Positions 43,044 to 51,849 of a stretch of DNA of 64,000 nt are shown one piece after another. How positions within the stretch are numbered: the stretch's first letter is position 1; the number at the start of each line of letters is the position of its first letter. A program made the position numbers and the translations under genes. The notes below the pieces were generated by a model. The model saw only the letters and a program-made list of their open reading frames with translations. It was not told where the DNA came from and did not search any database. This DNA is from Flexivirga caeni (GTDB taxonomy: Bacteria > Actinomycetota > Actinomycetes > Actinomycetales > Dermatophilaceae): contig NZ_RJJQ01000001.1 of the NCBI RefSeq assembly GCF_003724155.1, positions 416,020 through 480,019 on the forward strand, read 5' to 3'.

Positions 43044-43976
43044 GTGACCACCCTGGACCGTCTCGAGCCGCGCGAGGTGCCGCTCGGGGGCGTGCGCGCC
43101 ATTCAGGTGCGTCGCACTCTTCCGCACCGCGACCGGACGACGATCGGCGCCTGGTGCTTCGTCGACCATTTCGGCCCGACCACGACCCCGATGGACGTGG
43201 CGCCGCATCCGCACTGCGGCCTGCAGACCGTGACCTGGATCTTCGACGGGGAGGTGGAGCATCGCGACAGCGCGGGCAACGTGCAGCTGATCCGGCCGGG
43301 TGAGGTCAATCTGATGACCGCCGGGCACGGCATCAGCCACTCCGAGGTCTCCCGCGGGGAGACGGTCCACGGCATACAGCTGTGGGTCGCCCAGCCGAAT
43401 GCCGGCCGGGACGGCGTCGCGGGGTTCGACCACTTCGTCACCCCGGTGACCGAACTGCCGGTGATGTCCGGCACGGCGACGGCTCGCGTGTTCGTCGGCG
43501 CCCTGGAGGGCGTGTCCTCTCCGGTGCGGACGTTCTCCCCGCTCGTCGGCGCCGAACTGCAGCTCAGCCCCGGCACCGCGCTGGACCTGGCGGTGGATCG
43601 CACGTTCGAGCACGGCGTGCTGCTCGACAGCGGCGCCCTCACCATCGCACCAGGCGATGCGATGGAGGAGGAAGCCCTCGCCCTGCAGCCGGCCGAGCTC
43701 GGCATCATCGAAGCGGGCCGCGAACACATCCGCTTCATGAGCAGTGACGAGCCAGTCCGCGCCGTGCTCATCGGCGGCGCCCCACTACACGAAGAACTGA
43801 TGATGTGGTGGAACTTCGTCGCTCGCACCTATGAGGAGATCGTCGCCGCGCGCGACGAATGGCAAGCAGACTCAGGCAGATTCGGTCAGGTCGAGGGGTA
43901 TGACGGTGCGGTCGCCCGCATTCCCGCCCCCGAGTTGCCGCCGGTGCGCCTCAAGCCGCGCAGAAACCGCCACTGA
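43044..43976 (+). CDS. Pirin-family protein
   Basis: A 310-residue bicupin. The metal site is in the N-terminal cupin: PHPHCGLQTVTW (two His) and GHGISHSE with the later ligands. Bacterial pirins include quercetin dioxygenases and redox-linked regulators. The GTG at 43044 is preferred because of the -10 spacing; a GTG at 43035 overlaps the -10 box. Its gene is divergent from marR and is probably induced by an electrophile or phenolic compound through MarR, which is inference from the common pairing. Confidence 0.9.
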   Translation: MTTLDRLEPREVPLGGVRAIQVRRTLPHRDRTTIGAWCFVDHFGPTTTPMDVAPHPHCGLQTVTWIFDGEVEHRDSAGNVQLIRPGEVNLMTAGHGISHSEVSRGETVHGIQLWVAQPNAGRDGVAGFDHFVTPVTELPVMSGTATARVFVGALEGVSSPVRTFSPLVGAELQLSPGTALDLAVDRTFEHGVLLDSGALTIAPGDAMEEEALALQPAELGIIEAGREHIRFMSSDEPVRAVLIGGAPLHEELMMWWNFVARTYEEIVAARDEWQADSGRFGQVEGYDGAVARIPAPELPPVRLKPRRNRH

Positions 43977-44301
43977 CGGGTCGCATCTGCGTCATACCGC
44001 GCGCCATACCCGACGCAAACCTCGACCGTCGAAGGTTACGCACGCCGAACGCTGCGCCGGGCCTCAGCGCCTACCAAGCACAGTCGCTGCTGGTTGGTGA
44101 CGCCGAGCGCGCAGGAGATCACGCCGCGTTGGCAGCGGGAATACCTGCTGGCCTCGCCGCAGACCCACCCTGCCCTCGCGCTCGTCGCCCCGCATACCGG
44201 GGACTCGCGGTGATTCGCCGCCGTTGACGGTCGAAACGGCCGCTGACCCCGCAGCTGCGGGGTCAGCGGCTGCTCCAGCCGTCAATGGGCGAGCAGGTAG
44301 G
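43977..44301. other. 325-bp spacer with dispersed element and terminator
   Basis: Convergent spacer between the pirin and aldo/keto reductase genes. It holds the third CGACCGTCG..GGTTA copy at 44023-44042, a short possibly decayed coding-like stretch at about 44060-44215 that I cannot identify, and a perfect terminator palindrome at 44239-44270. Confidence 0.5.
44239..44270. terminator. Perfect 32-bp palindromic terminator
   Basis: GCCGCTGACCCCGCAG is followed directly by its reverse complement, giving a 16-bp stem. It ends the convergent aldo/keto reductase gene (minus) and could stop pirin transcription as well. Confidence 0.75.
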
Positions 44302-45306
44302 TCACGCGACCCGGTGCGGGGGTGACTTCGTCAGGGACGGGTCGCGTTGCGCCAAGGCGCCGATCGCTTCGTCGATCCGCGTGAGCACGTCCGCGTCCAG
44401 GTGCACGCCGGAGGCCGCGACGTTCTCGGTGACCTGCTCGGGCCGGGAGGCTCCGATGAGCGCGCTCGCGACGTTATCGTTCTGCAGCACCCAGGCCACC
44501 GCGAGCTGCGCCATGGTCAGCCCCGCATCTGCCGCAATCGGTGCGAGCTGCTGCACGGCCGTGAGGGTTTCGTCGTTCAGGAAGTGCGCGATCATGTTCG
44601 CGCCGCCCTTGTCGTCGGTCGCGCGACTGCCGGCCGGCGGCTGCTCACCCGGCCGGTATTTCCCGGTCAGGATGCCCTGCGCGACCGGGGACCAGACGAT
44701 CTGCGAGATGCCGAGCTCCTCACTCGCGGGAACGACCTCGGACTCGATCACCCGCCAGAGCATCGAATACTGCGGCTGGTTCGAAATCAGCTGGACACCA
44801 AGCTCTTTCGCGAGTGCATGCCCGGCGCGCAGCTGCTCGGCGGTCCACTCGCTGACGCCGACATACAGCACCTTGCCCTGGCGGACCAGGTCGGCGAACG
44901 CCTGCATGGTCTCCTCCAGCGGCGTCTCGTAGTCGTAGCGGTGCGCCTGGTAGAGGTCGACGTAGTCGGTGCCGAGACGACGCAGCGAACCATTGATCGA
45001 CTCGTGGATGTGCTTGCGGGACAGGCCGGTGTCGTTGTGACCCCCGGGGCCGGTCGGGAAGTAGACCTTGGTGAAGATCTCCAGGCTCTCGCGCCGCTGA
45101 CCCTGCAACGCCTCGCCCAGCACGGTCTCCGCAGCCGTATTGGCGTAGACGTCAGCGGTGTCGAAGGTCGTGATGCCGGCGTCCAGCGCCGCGCGCACGC
45201 AGGCGATCGCCGCGTCGTTCTCGACCTGCGACCCGTGGGTCAGCCAGTTGCCGTAGGTGATCTCCGAGATCTTCAGGCCAGAATTGCCGAGGTAACGAAA
45301 CTCCAT
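44302..45306 (-). CDS. Aldo/keto reductase
   Basis: A 334-residue TIM-barrel oxidoreductase using NADPH. The catalytic tetrad is visible: Asp in TFDTADVYAN (general Tyr in the same motif), Lys in EIFTKVYFP, and His in YQAHRYDYETPLEE. The C-terminal coenzyme site IGASRPEQVTEN is standard. It resembles the AKR potassium channel beta-like subfamily. A longer same-frame reading upstream overlaps the P450 gene and is rejected. The substrate is unknown. Confidence 0.92.
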   Translation of the reverse strand: MEFRYLGNSGLKISEITYGNWLTHGSQVENDAAIACVRAALDAGITTFDTADVYANTAAETVLGEALQGQRRESLEIFTKVYFPTGPGGHNDTGLSRKHIHESINGSLRRLGTDYVDLYQAHRYDYETPLEETMQAFADLVRQGKVLYVGVSEWTAEQLRAGHALAKELGVQLISNQPQYSMLWRVIESEVVPASEELGISQIVWSPVAQGILTGKYRPGEQPPAGSRATDDKGGANMIAHFLNDETLTAVQQLAPIAADAGLTMAQLAVAWVLQNDNVASALIGASRPEQVTENVAASGVHLDADVLTRIDEAIGALAQRDPSLTKSPPHRVA

Positions 45307-45388
45307 GTCCTCCACCGTATGCCGGTCGGTTGGAGCACTCGCACCCTGCTCGGTGTTCGGCCGCCGCACGCACCCGACGGATGCGGTC

Positions 45389-46738
45389 TCAGGATGCAGC
45401 GCTGACGGTGTCCGGCATGCTGGAGCGGTCGGCGGCAAGAGTGAGTCGAGCGGGCAGGTGTTCCCAGCCCCGCAGCACGCGGGTGGGCCGTCGGTGGGCG
45501 CCCGGCAGGAGTTCGACGTCGCCGAAGCGGTCGTAGAACGCGCGCAGGCCGACCTCGCCCTCCATGCGCGCGAGCGCGGCGCCGAGGCAGAAGTGCCGCC
45601 CGGACGAGAACGACAGGTGGTCACGCGCGTTCGGCCGTCGTATGTCGAAACGGTGCGGGTTCTCGAAGACCTTGGGATCGCGGTTGGCGCCGGCTAGCAC
45701 CGTGATGATCAGCTCGTCGGCGTCCACCTGCTGTCCGACGATCTCGGTGTCGCGGCCCACTTGGCGGCCGGTGAGCAGGACGGGCGGGTCGAAGCGCAGG
45801 ATCTCGTCAACTGCGTTGGGCCAGAGGCCGGGCTCGGCCCGCAGGGATCGCAGCTGATTCGGGTGCTCGTCGAGCAGGCGAATCCCGTTGCCCAGCAAGT
45901 TGACCGTGGTCTCGAAGCCGGCGACGAGCACCAGACCCGCGGTCGCCTTGAGTTCCCGCTCGTTCAACTGAGTGCCCTCGTCACTGGCCTGCACGAGTTG
46001 GCTGAAGAGATCATCTCCTGGGTGCCGCCGCAACTGATCGAGATGCTGCCCGAGCCACGCGTCGAACGCGTCCAGCGCCTTCTCGACCCGTCGGAAGTCA
46101 CGCCACGGCAGACCGAGGTCGAGGCTCGGCGCGGCGAGCGTGCCGAGATCGAGCACCATCGCGCGGTCCCGCTCCGGCACGCCGAGCACCTCGGCGATCA
46201 CCTCGACCGGCAACTGCGCGCAGTACGACTCCACCAGGTCCACGGGCCGGCCGTCCGGGATCCGGTCGAGCAGGTCGGCCGCGATCTCCTCGGTGCGGTC
46301 GCGCAGCTTCTCCACCGCTCGCGCCGTGAAGACCCGAGTGACCAGCCGGCGGTAACGGGTATGGTCCGGCGGCTCGACGGCGAGCAGGGACGGCGGCTCG
46401 ACCGGGTGCATCCCGTCGCGGCGTGACCACTTGCCAATGCGTCCCGGGGCAGTGTCGGCCTCGAAGAGGAAACCGGTGTGAACGTCGTTGCTGCTCAACG
46501 TTTCTCGCACAGCTTCGTGGTCGACAGTGATCCGCCCAAGCCGCCATTTCGCCAGCGGACCGGCGTTGCGGATCTCCTCGATGAGCGGCATCAGCTCCTC
46601 GGTCGTGCCACGCGTGGCGGCCATCGTCATACGCCCCTGGAGGTCGCCGCGCCGGGCCGCCGATCGCATCAGTTGGCCGGGCAGGCCGTGGCCCAGACCC
46701 CAGCGGACGCCGCGCTTGACCTGATCAGTGGGCCGCAT
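45389..46738 (-). CDS. Cytochrome P450
   Basis: A 449-residue bacterial P450. The haem ligand is Cys384 in FSSGRHFCLGAALARME, the oxygen-activating I-helix motif is VAGFETTVN, and the K-helix ExxR is DEILRFDPPV. No ferredoxin gene is adjacent. It lies next to a Z-prenyl diphosphate synthase gene on the same strand but separated by a 66-bp gap. A terpenoid or fatty acid substrate is possible but unproven. Confidence 0.93.
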   Translation of the reverse strand: MRPTDQVKRGVRWGLGHGLPGQLMRSAARRGDLQGRMTMAATRGTTEELMPLIEEIRNAGPLAKWRLGRITVDHEAVRETLSSNDVHTGFLFEADTAPGRIGKWSRRDGMHPVEPPSLLAVEPPDHTRYRRLVTRVFTARAVEKLRDRTEEIAADLLDRIPDGRPVDLVESYCAQLPVEVIAEVLGVPERDRAMVLDLGTLAAPSLDLGLPWRDFRRVEKALDAFDAWLGQHLDQLRRHPGDDLFSQLVQASDEGTQLNERELKATAGLVLVAGFETTVNLLGNGIRLLDEHPNQLRSLRAEPGLWPNAVDEILRFDPPVLLTGRQVGRDTEIVGQQVDADELIITVLAGANRDPKVFENPHRFDIRRPNARDHLSFSSGRHFCLGAALARMEGEVGLRAFYDRFGDVELLPGAHRRPTRVLRGWEHLPARLTLAADRSSMPDTVSAAS

Positions 46739-46804
46739 GCATGCCTCCGGGTTTACGACAGGTGTAGTGGTTACTCCAGCGTAAGCACTGACGCCCGCAT
46801 TGCG

Positions 46805-47506
46805 CTACCCCTGCGATGCACGGCGCCGCGCGAACTCCGCCAGCGCATCGTCGAGATCGCGCTCATCGAAGGCTGGCCACAGCTTGTCGCAGAAGACGAT
46901 CTCGGCGCGCTGGCTCTGCCAGGGGAAGAAGCCGGAGATCCGTCGCTCGCCACTGGTGCGGATCACGAGATCGATGTCCTTGATCGGCCCGCCCGACAAG
47001 TGCTCGGTGATCGCAGTTTCGAGACTGGCGTCATCGGGCCGCTCTCCCACTGCCAGCATCGCGCGCACCGCATCGACCATCTCCTGCTTGGGGTCGTAAC
47101 CGATCGCCAGCGTCAGGTGGCTACGCCGAGCTGCAGTCGCGGCAACGGCTTTGCGCAATGCGGCAGCGGACTGGTCCGGCAGCAGACCGAGGTCGCCGGC
47201 TATGTGCAACTGCCACTCACCCGTGTTCTGCACCTTCTGCGGCACCACCTCCTTGATGAGGCGGAACAGGTAGTCGACTTCTTCACCCGATCGCTTGCGA
47301 ATGTTGTCGGCGGACAGCACGTACACACTCGCGTGCCGTATGCCGCGAGCCGTCAGCCACCCGAGCATGTCCTCCAGGTGGTCCGCGCCGTAGCGATGCC
47401 CGACGCTCGCCTGGGCGAATCCGGCCGCCTTCGCCCAGCGACGGTTGCCGTCCATGATGATCCCGATGTGGGTGGGCAACTCGGTGCTGGTCGAGGCGGT
47501 CGTCAT
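46805..47506 (-). CDS. uppS: Z-type isoprenyl diphosphate synthase (UppS-like)
   Basis: A 233-residue cis-prenyltransferase. The catalytic Asp is in IGIIMDGNRRWAK, and the diphosphate-binding RTSGERRISGFFPWQS and final EIVFCDKLWPAF are present. It adds isopentenyl units to make a polyprenyl diphosphate, possibly a short-chain one given its modest length. The ATG at 47506 is the natural start; upstream in-frame sequence is the palindromic spacer. A second, housekeeping UppS probably exists elsewhere. Confidence 0.9.
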   Translation of the reverse strand: MTTASTSTELPTHIGIIMDGNRRWAKAAGFAQASVGHRYGADHLEDMLGWLTARGIRHASVYVLSADNIRKRSGEEVDYLFRLIKEVVPQKVQNTGEWQLHIAGDLGLLPDQSAAALRKAVAATAARRSHLTLAIGYDPKQEMVDAVRAMLAVGERPDDASLETAITEHLSGGPIKDIDLVIRTSGERRISGFFPWQSQRAEIVFCDKLWPAFDERDLDDALAEFARRRASQG

Positions 47507-47613
47507 ACGTCCATTCTCACAACTCGCGCTCCCCTCCTGTAGCGCCTGCCGAGCCTGGCAACCGACGCCTTGTCCCGCCTGCCAGCCGACGGAGCGGCAA
47601 CTGCTGATCGAGC

Positions 47614-47684
47614 GGCACACAAACGCATCGACCGGCACACACAATCGGCCCCATCGTCTGTGCCGGTCAATGCGTTTGTGTGCC
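47614..47684. repeat. 25-bp inverted repeat in the uppS/peptidase divergent spacer
   Basis: GGCACACAAACGCATCGACC... (47614-47638) pairs with the segment at 47660-47684 over 25 bp with one mismatch. GTGCCGGTCAAT also repeats directly at 47660 and 47680. The element lies 8 bp upstream of the -10-like TAGGGT of the peptidase gene. Confidence 0.7.
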
Positions 47685-47692
47685 GGTCAATC

Positions 47693-47698
47693 TAGGGT
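47693..47698 (+). promoter_or_regulatory. Probable leaderless -10 box
   Basis: TAGGGT ends 7 nt before the ATG at 47706, with no ribosome site between; the same box and spacing occur at 6010. Confidence 0.45.
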
Positions 47699-47705
47699 GG
47701 CTGGC

Positions 47706-48752
47706 ATGCCCATCGGCCCCAGTTCCCGTGCACGAGACCTCGGGCTTGCGCCGGGCGGGGGCACACCCGGACCGACGAACTCGATCGTCGACGTGCCGTC
47801 CGTGCGTGTCGGGCAGGTGTCGCTGCACGAGGGCACGCGACTGCACACCGGGGTCACCGCGATCGTCCCGGACACGGTGGACCGAGCCGGAGGCCGGTTG
47901 CCGGCCGGTCTCTTCGTCGGCAATGGCTACGGAAAGCTCGTCGGCGCAACCCAATTGGTGGAGCTCGGCGAGATCGAGACGCCGATTCTGCTGACCGGCA
48001 CGCTGTCTGCCTTTCGCGCTGCCGACGCGCTGGTCTCCTACGTCCTGGCGCTGCCCGGCAACGAGCGTGTCGAGTCGCTCAATCCGGTCGTCGGCGAGAC
48101 CAACGACGGTCATCTCTCCGACATACGCAGTCGGCCGATCACCGAGGAGCATGTCCTGGAGGCGTTGCGCACTGCGACGAGCGCCCCGGTGGCGCAGGGC
48201 TGCGTTGGCGCCGGCACCGGCACTGCCGCGCTCGGTTTCAAGGGTGGCATCGGCAGCGCCTCCCGGCAGGTCGACCTGGGCGATCGGGGCTCGTGCACCG
48301 TCGGAGTGCTCGTGCAGTCCAATTTCTCGGGCACGCTCACCGTGGCCGGGGTGCCGATCGATGCCCAGGAGGCGTTGGGAGCGGACGCGGATCACGCTGT
48401 CCCGCGCGGGAATTCATGCATGCTCGTGGTCGCTGTCGATGCCGGTCTCGACGCACGACAGCTGCGCCGGGTCGCTGCCCGCGCCGTATTCGGTATGGCG
48501 CGAGTCGGCTCCGATTTCGCGCAGGGCAGCGGCGACTACGCGATCGCCTTCGACGTCGGAGCAGCCTCCGACATACCCGACACGAAGCTCAACCCGATCT
48601 TCTTCGCAGCGCAGGAAGCCACCGAGGAGGCGCTGCTCGACTCGCTCTTCCTCGCGACCACCACGCAGGGGGCCGACGGGCACGTCAAGCACGCAGTGCC
48701 GCTCGACTTCGTGATCGAGAAGTGCGCTATGGCAGGCGTTTTCGATCGCTGA
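47706..48752 (+). CDS. P1/S58 peptidase, DmpA-type aminopeptidase
   Basis: A 348-residue self-processing Ntn hydrolase. It opens with RARDLGLAPGGGTPGPTNSIVDVP, characteristic of DmpA (L-aminopeptidase D-Ala-esterase/amidase). The predicted nucleophile Ser is in AVPRGNSCMLVV near residue 238, where the chain would cut itself. GVGAGTG-type segments (VGAGTGTAALGFKGG) line the active site. This is the second S58 peptidase in the window; the other, at 27639, belongs to a different branch. Confidence 0.92.
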   Translation: MPIGPSSRARDLGLAPGGGTPGPTNSIVDVPSVRVGQVSLHEGTRLHTGVTAIVPDTVDRAGGRLPAGLFVGNGYGKLVGATQLVELGEIETPILLTGTLSAFRAADALVSYVLALPGNERVESLNPVVGETNDGHLSDIRSRPITEEHVLEALRTATSAPVAQGCVGAGTGTAALGFKGGIGSASRQVDLGDRGSCTVGVLVQSNFSGTLTVAGVPIDAQEALGADADHAVPRGNSCMLVVAVDAGLDARQLRRVAARAVFGMARVGSDFAQGSGDYAIAFDVGAASDIPDTKLNPIFFAAQEATEEALLDSLFLATTTQGADGHVKHAVPLDFVIEKCAMAGVFDR

Positions 48753-48757
48753 CCGGG

Positions 48758-49609
48758 TCAGGCGAAGGTGACGCGCAGGTCTTCGCCCAGGTAGCGGTAG
48801 CCGAGTGCGCGGTAGATCTTGTTCGATGTCGGATTGGCCAGATCGGTGTAAAGCATGCAGGTGTGCCCGCGGCGCTGCTCGCGGGCACTCGCGGCTGCGA
48901 CGATCGCGCTCGCGTAACCGTGGCCACGGTGCGCCCGCGGCGTGTAGACGCCGGAGACCCGCACGACACCGCCGAACGGCATGCTCGCCCAGCACATCGC
49001 GACCGGTTCGCCGTCGACGACCCAGAGACTCACGTTGCCGAGATCGATCTGCCTGCGCGCCGTTGCCACCGCATCGCTTTCGCCGTCACCGGTTTCGAGC
49101 AGGAATGCCGCCACCCAGGATGCGACCAGTTCGACGTCCGGCTCGTGCGCTGCCCGTCGCTGACCGGCGACCGGCCACGGTAGGTGGACCGCCACCGGCA
49201 GGTCGTACACGCCCATCGCTTCCCGTCCGCGCACCCGCCTACCGCCGGCCGGAAGATAGTGGTCGAGGAACTCCTCGACGGCCTTCTTCGGACCGGTGAC
49301 GCCCGGAACAGTCACCGCCGTTGCGATCAGCTCGCCGGCGAGCGCCGCGATCGCGCTCGGTACGTGTTGCGGCAAGTTGATCGGGTGCGGCGGTGTGCAC
49401 ATCGCGACCAGCACCGGCTGCCCACCTGCGGCGCTCACGACCCACCAACGCGGGTCGGCATACCGGCTCGGCTCGCTCACCAGCGACGCTGTGACGGTCG
49501 AAAACACCGAATAGGACACGGGGTTCGCCGCTACCAGAGCCGCCGCGGCCTCGATCGCACTCTCCGGGTCGCTGACGACCTGCACGCTCCACTTGCCGGA
49601 TTCCGTCAT
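48758..49609 (-). CDS. GNAT-family N-acetyltransferase
   Basis: A 283-residue protein with an N-terminal domain of unknown role and a C-terminal GNAT fold from about residue 155. The acetyl-CoA loop reads VYTPRAHRGHGYASAIVAAAS, followed by TDLANPTSNKIYRALGYRYLGE. It acetylates an unknown amine. The ATG at 49609 is chosen over an earlier in-frame start. It converges with the DmpA-type peptidase gene. Confidence 0.88.
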   Translation of the reverse strand: MTESGKWSVQVVSDPESAIEAAAALVAANPVSYSVFSTVTASLVSEPSRYADPRWWVVSAAGGQPVLVAMCTPPHPINLPQHVPSAIAALAGELIATAVTVPGVTGPKKAVEEFLDHYLPAGGRRVRGREAMGVYDLPVAVHLPWPVAGQRRAAHEPDVELVASWVAAFLLETGDGESDAVATARRQIDLGNVSLWVVDGEPVAMCWASMPFGGVVRVSGVYTPRAHRGHGYASAIVAAASAREQRRGHTCMLYTDLANPTSNKIYRALGYRYLGEDLRVTFA

Positions 49610-49695
49610 CTCAGCATGCTGGCAGACCGCACCCCCAGGACGGAACGGATCGACCACTGCCAGACTGGCACCGACAACGAAAGGGGATCGGGACT

Positions 49696-50550
49696 GTGTC
49701 CATCGCAGACGGCGAGCGGCCGATCGAAGAGGGTGTGCGCACCGATTTCCGCTCGCGGATGAACTACGGCGGCTACCTCGACCTGGACAAGTTGCTGGAC
49801 GCCCAGCACCCGGTGAGCGAGCCCGTGCATCCCGACGAGCTGCTCTTCATCATTCAGCACCAGACCACCGAGCTGTGGTTCAAGCTGGTGCTGCACGAGC
49901 TGGAGGCCGTGCGCACCCAGCTCCAGGAGGGCGACATCAGCCGGGCCCGGAAGGGAATCGCCCGGGTGAAGCACATCTTCCGCACCCTTGCCGAGCAGTG
50001 GTCGGTGCTCGCGACGCTCACGCCGAGCGAGTATGCCGAGTTCCGTGGCTTCCTCGGCTCCGCCTCCGGTTTCCAGTCCTACCAATACCGTTGCGTCGAA
50101 TTCGTGCTCGGCAACAAGAACGCCGGCATGCTGAAGGTCTTCGAGGCCAGCCCCGAGCACTACGGCGGGCTGCGTTCGCTGCTGGAGTCCCCGACCGTGT
50201 ATGACGCCTTCCTGCGCTGCCTCGCGGCTCGCGGACACGACGTGCCCGCCGAGATCCTGCAACGCGATGTCACCAAGGCATGGGTCGAACACCCAGAGCT
50301 GGTGCCGGTTTTCACCGCTATCTACGAAGCGCCGGACGCGCACTGGGCGGAGTATGCGATGTGCGAGGACCTGGTCGACCTGGAGGACGCGTTCCAGTTC
50401 TGGCGCTTCCGGCACCTGCGCACCGTGCAACGCACCATCGGCTACAAGAAGGGCACCGGCGGAAGTTCGGGCGTCGGCTTCCTGCGCCGTGCGCTGGACC
50501 TGACGTTCTTCCCCGAGCTCTATTCGGTCCGCACCGAGATCGGCAACTGA
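49696..50550 (+). CDS. kynA: Tryptophan 2,3-dioxygenase
   Basis: A 284-residue haem enzyme that opens the indole ring of tryptophan to N-formylkynurenine. Typical segments are MNYGGYLDLDKLLDAQHP, the substrate-binding FIIQHQTTELWFKL, FLGSASGFQSYQYR, and the haem-ligand region with His in RFRHLRTVQRTIGYKKGTGGSSGV. It starts at GTG 49696. It precedes kynU by one base, giving two of the three steps to anthranilate; a kynurenine formamidase is not in the window. Confidence 0.95.
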   Translation: MSIADGERPIEEGVRTDFRSRMNYGGYLDLDKLLDAQHPVSEPVHPDELLFIIQHQTTELWFKLVLHELEAVRTQLQEGDISRARKGIARVKHIFRTLAEQWSVLATLTPSEYAEFRGFLGSASGFQSYQYRCVEFVLGNKNAGMLKVFEASPEHYGGLRSLLESPTVYDAFLRCLAARGHDVPAEILQRDVTKAWVEHPELVPVFTAIYEAPDAHWAEYAMCEDLVDLEDAFQFWRFRHLRTVQRTIGYKKGTGGSSGVGFLRRALDLTFFPELYSVRTEIGN

Positions 50551-50551
50551 C

Positions 50552-51799
50552 ATGGACTCCGACATCCTCACCCAACTCCCGGATCGTCTTGTCGCGGAAG
50601 CGAAATCGCTGGACGCTGGTGACCCGCTTGCGGCATACCGCGACGAGTTCGTGCTGCCCGAGGGCGTCGTCGCCTACCTCGACGGCAACTCGCTCGGCCG
50701 TCCGCTGGCAACCACGCGCGACCGGCTGGCGGGCTTCGTCGACGCCGACTGGGGTGAGCGGCTGATCCGTTCCTGGGACGAGCAGTGGATGGACCTGCCG
50801 TTGCAGCTCGGCGACCGCATCGGCCGGGTCACGCTCGGTGCCGCGCCCGGGCAGACGGTCGTCGCCGACTCCACCACGGTGCTGCTCTACAAACTGTTGC
50901 GCGCGGCCTTGACCGCCCGCCCCGGACGCACCGAGATTGTCGCCGACACCGAGAACTTCCCCACGGATCGCTATGTCGTGCAAGGCATTGCGGCCGAGCT
51001 CGGTCTCACCGTGACGTGGATCGGCCCCAATCCGGCGGCCGGTGTCACGGTCGAGGAGGTCGAGACTGCGGTCTCCGAACGGACCGCGGTCGTCCTGCTG
51101 AGTCATGTCGCCTACAAGTCGGCATACATCGCGGACCTGCCGCGCATCACCGAGGTCGTGCACGCGGCCGGTGCCCTGGCGATGTGGGACCTGTGCCACT
51201 CCGTGGGCCTGCTGCCGATCGGCTTGGACGACGCGGGCGCCGATCTCGCGGTGGGCTGCACCTACAAGTATCTGAACGGCGGGCCGGGCGCGCCCGCCTT
51301 CGGGTATGTCGCAACGGCGTTGCAGGACAAGGTGACTCAGCCGATCCAGGGCTGGATGGGACACGCTGAACCGTTCACGATGGGTCCGTCATTCCGTCCG
51401 TCGGACGGGATGCGTCGCTTCATCAGCGGCACCCCCCCGGTGCTCGGCATGCTGCCCATGCAGGACATGCTCTCGCTGGTCGAGCGTGCGGGCACCGACG
51501 CGATCCGGGAGAAGTCGATCCGGCTGACCGAGTTCGTGATCGACCTCGCCGATGACACTCTCGCGCCGCTGGGGGTCACCGTCGCGTCACCGCGCGACCC
51601 GGTTGTTCGCGGCGGTCACGTCACGCTCGAGCACGATGCGATGCAGAGTGTGATCGCGCAGTTGTGGCAGCGCGGCGTGATACCCGACTTCCGGCGTCCG
51701 CGCGGGCTGCGCGCCGGGATGTCGCCGCTGTCAACGAGTTTCGTCGAGGTCGCCACCGCGGTGGCGCATCTGCGGGCGATTCTCCGGGAGCACCAGTGA
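50552..51799 (+). CDS. kynU: Kynureninase
   Basis: A 415-residue PLP enzyme that splits kynurenine into anthranilate and alanine. The PLP lysine is Lys239 in CTYKYLNGGPG, with the conserved VVAYLDGNSLGRP start, WDLCHSVG (Asp pairing with PLP) and the ENFPTDRY segment. It is transcribed with kynA. A hairpin follows 33 bp after its stop. A long open frame on the opposite strand (50318-51364) is a codon-bias shadow. Confidence 0.95.
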   Translation: MDSDILTQLPDRLVAEAKSLDAGDPLAAYRDEFVLPEGVVAYLDGNSLGRPLATTRDRLAGFVDADWGERLIRSWDEQWMDLPLQLGDRIGRVTLGAAPGQTVVADSTTVLLYKLLRAALTARPGRTEIVADTENFPTDRYVVQGIAAELGLTVTWIGPNPAAGVTVEEVETAVSERTAVVLLSHVAYKSAYIADLPRITEVVHAAGALAMWDLCHSVGLLPIGLDDAGADLAVGCTYKYLNGGPGAPAFGYVATALQDKVTQPIQGWMGHAEPFTMGPSFRPSDGMRRFISGTPPVLGMLPMQDMLSLVERAGTDAIREKSIRLTEFVIDLADDTLAPLGVTVASPRDPVVRGGHVTLEHDAMQSVIAQLWQRGVIPDFRRPRGLRAGMSPLSTSFVEVATAVAHLRAILREHQ

Positions 51800-51832
51800 C
51801 GGCAGGCGCCCGGCAGGTAACGTTCCTGTCAG

Positions 51833-51849
51833 GGCCCGCAGAGCGGGCC
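51833..51849 (+). terminator. Hairpin after kynU
   Basis: GGCCCGC, AGA, GCGGGCC forms a perfect 7-bp stem 33 bp after the kynU stop codon. No T-run follows. Confidence 0.5.

Noticed and set aside
50318..51364. 348-residue minus-strand frame opposite kynU
   Set aside because: Antisense shadow; kynU carries the PLP lysine and family motifs on the plus strand.
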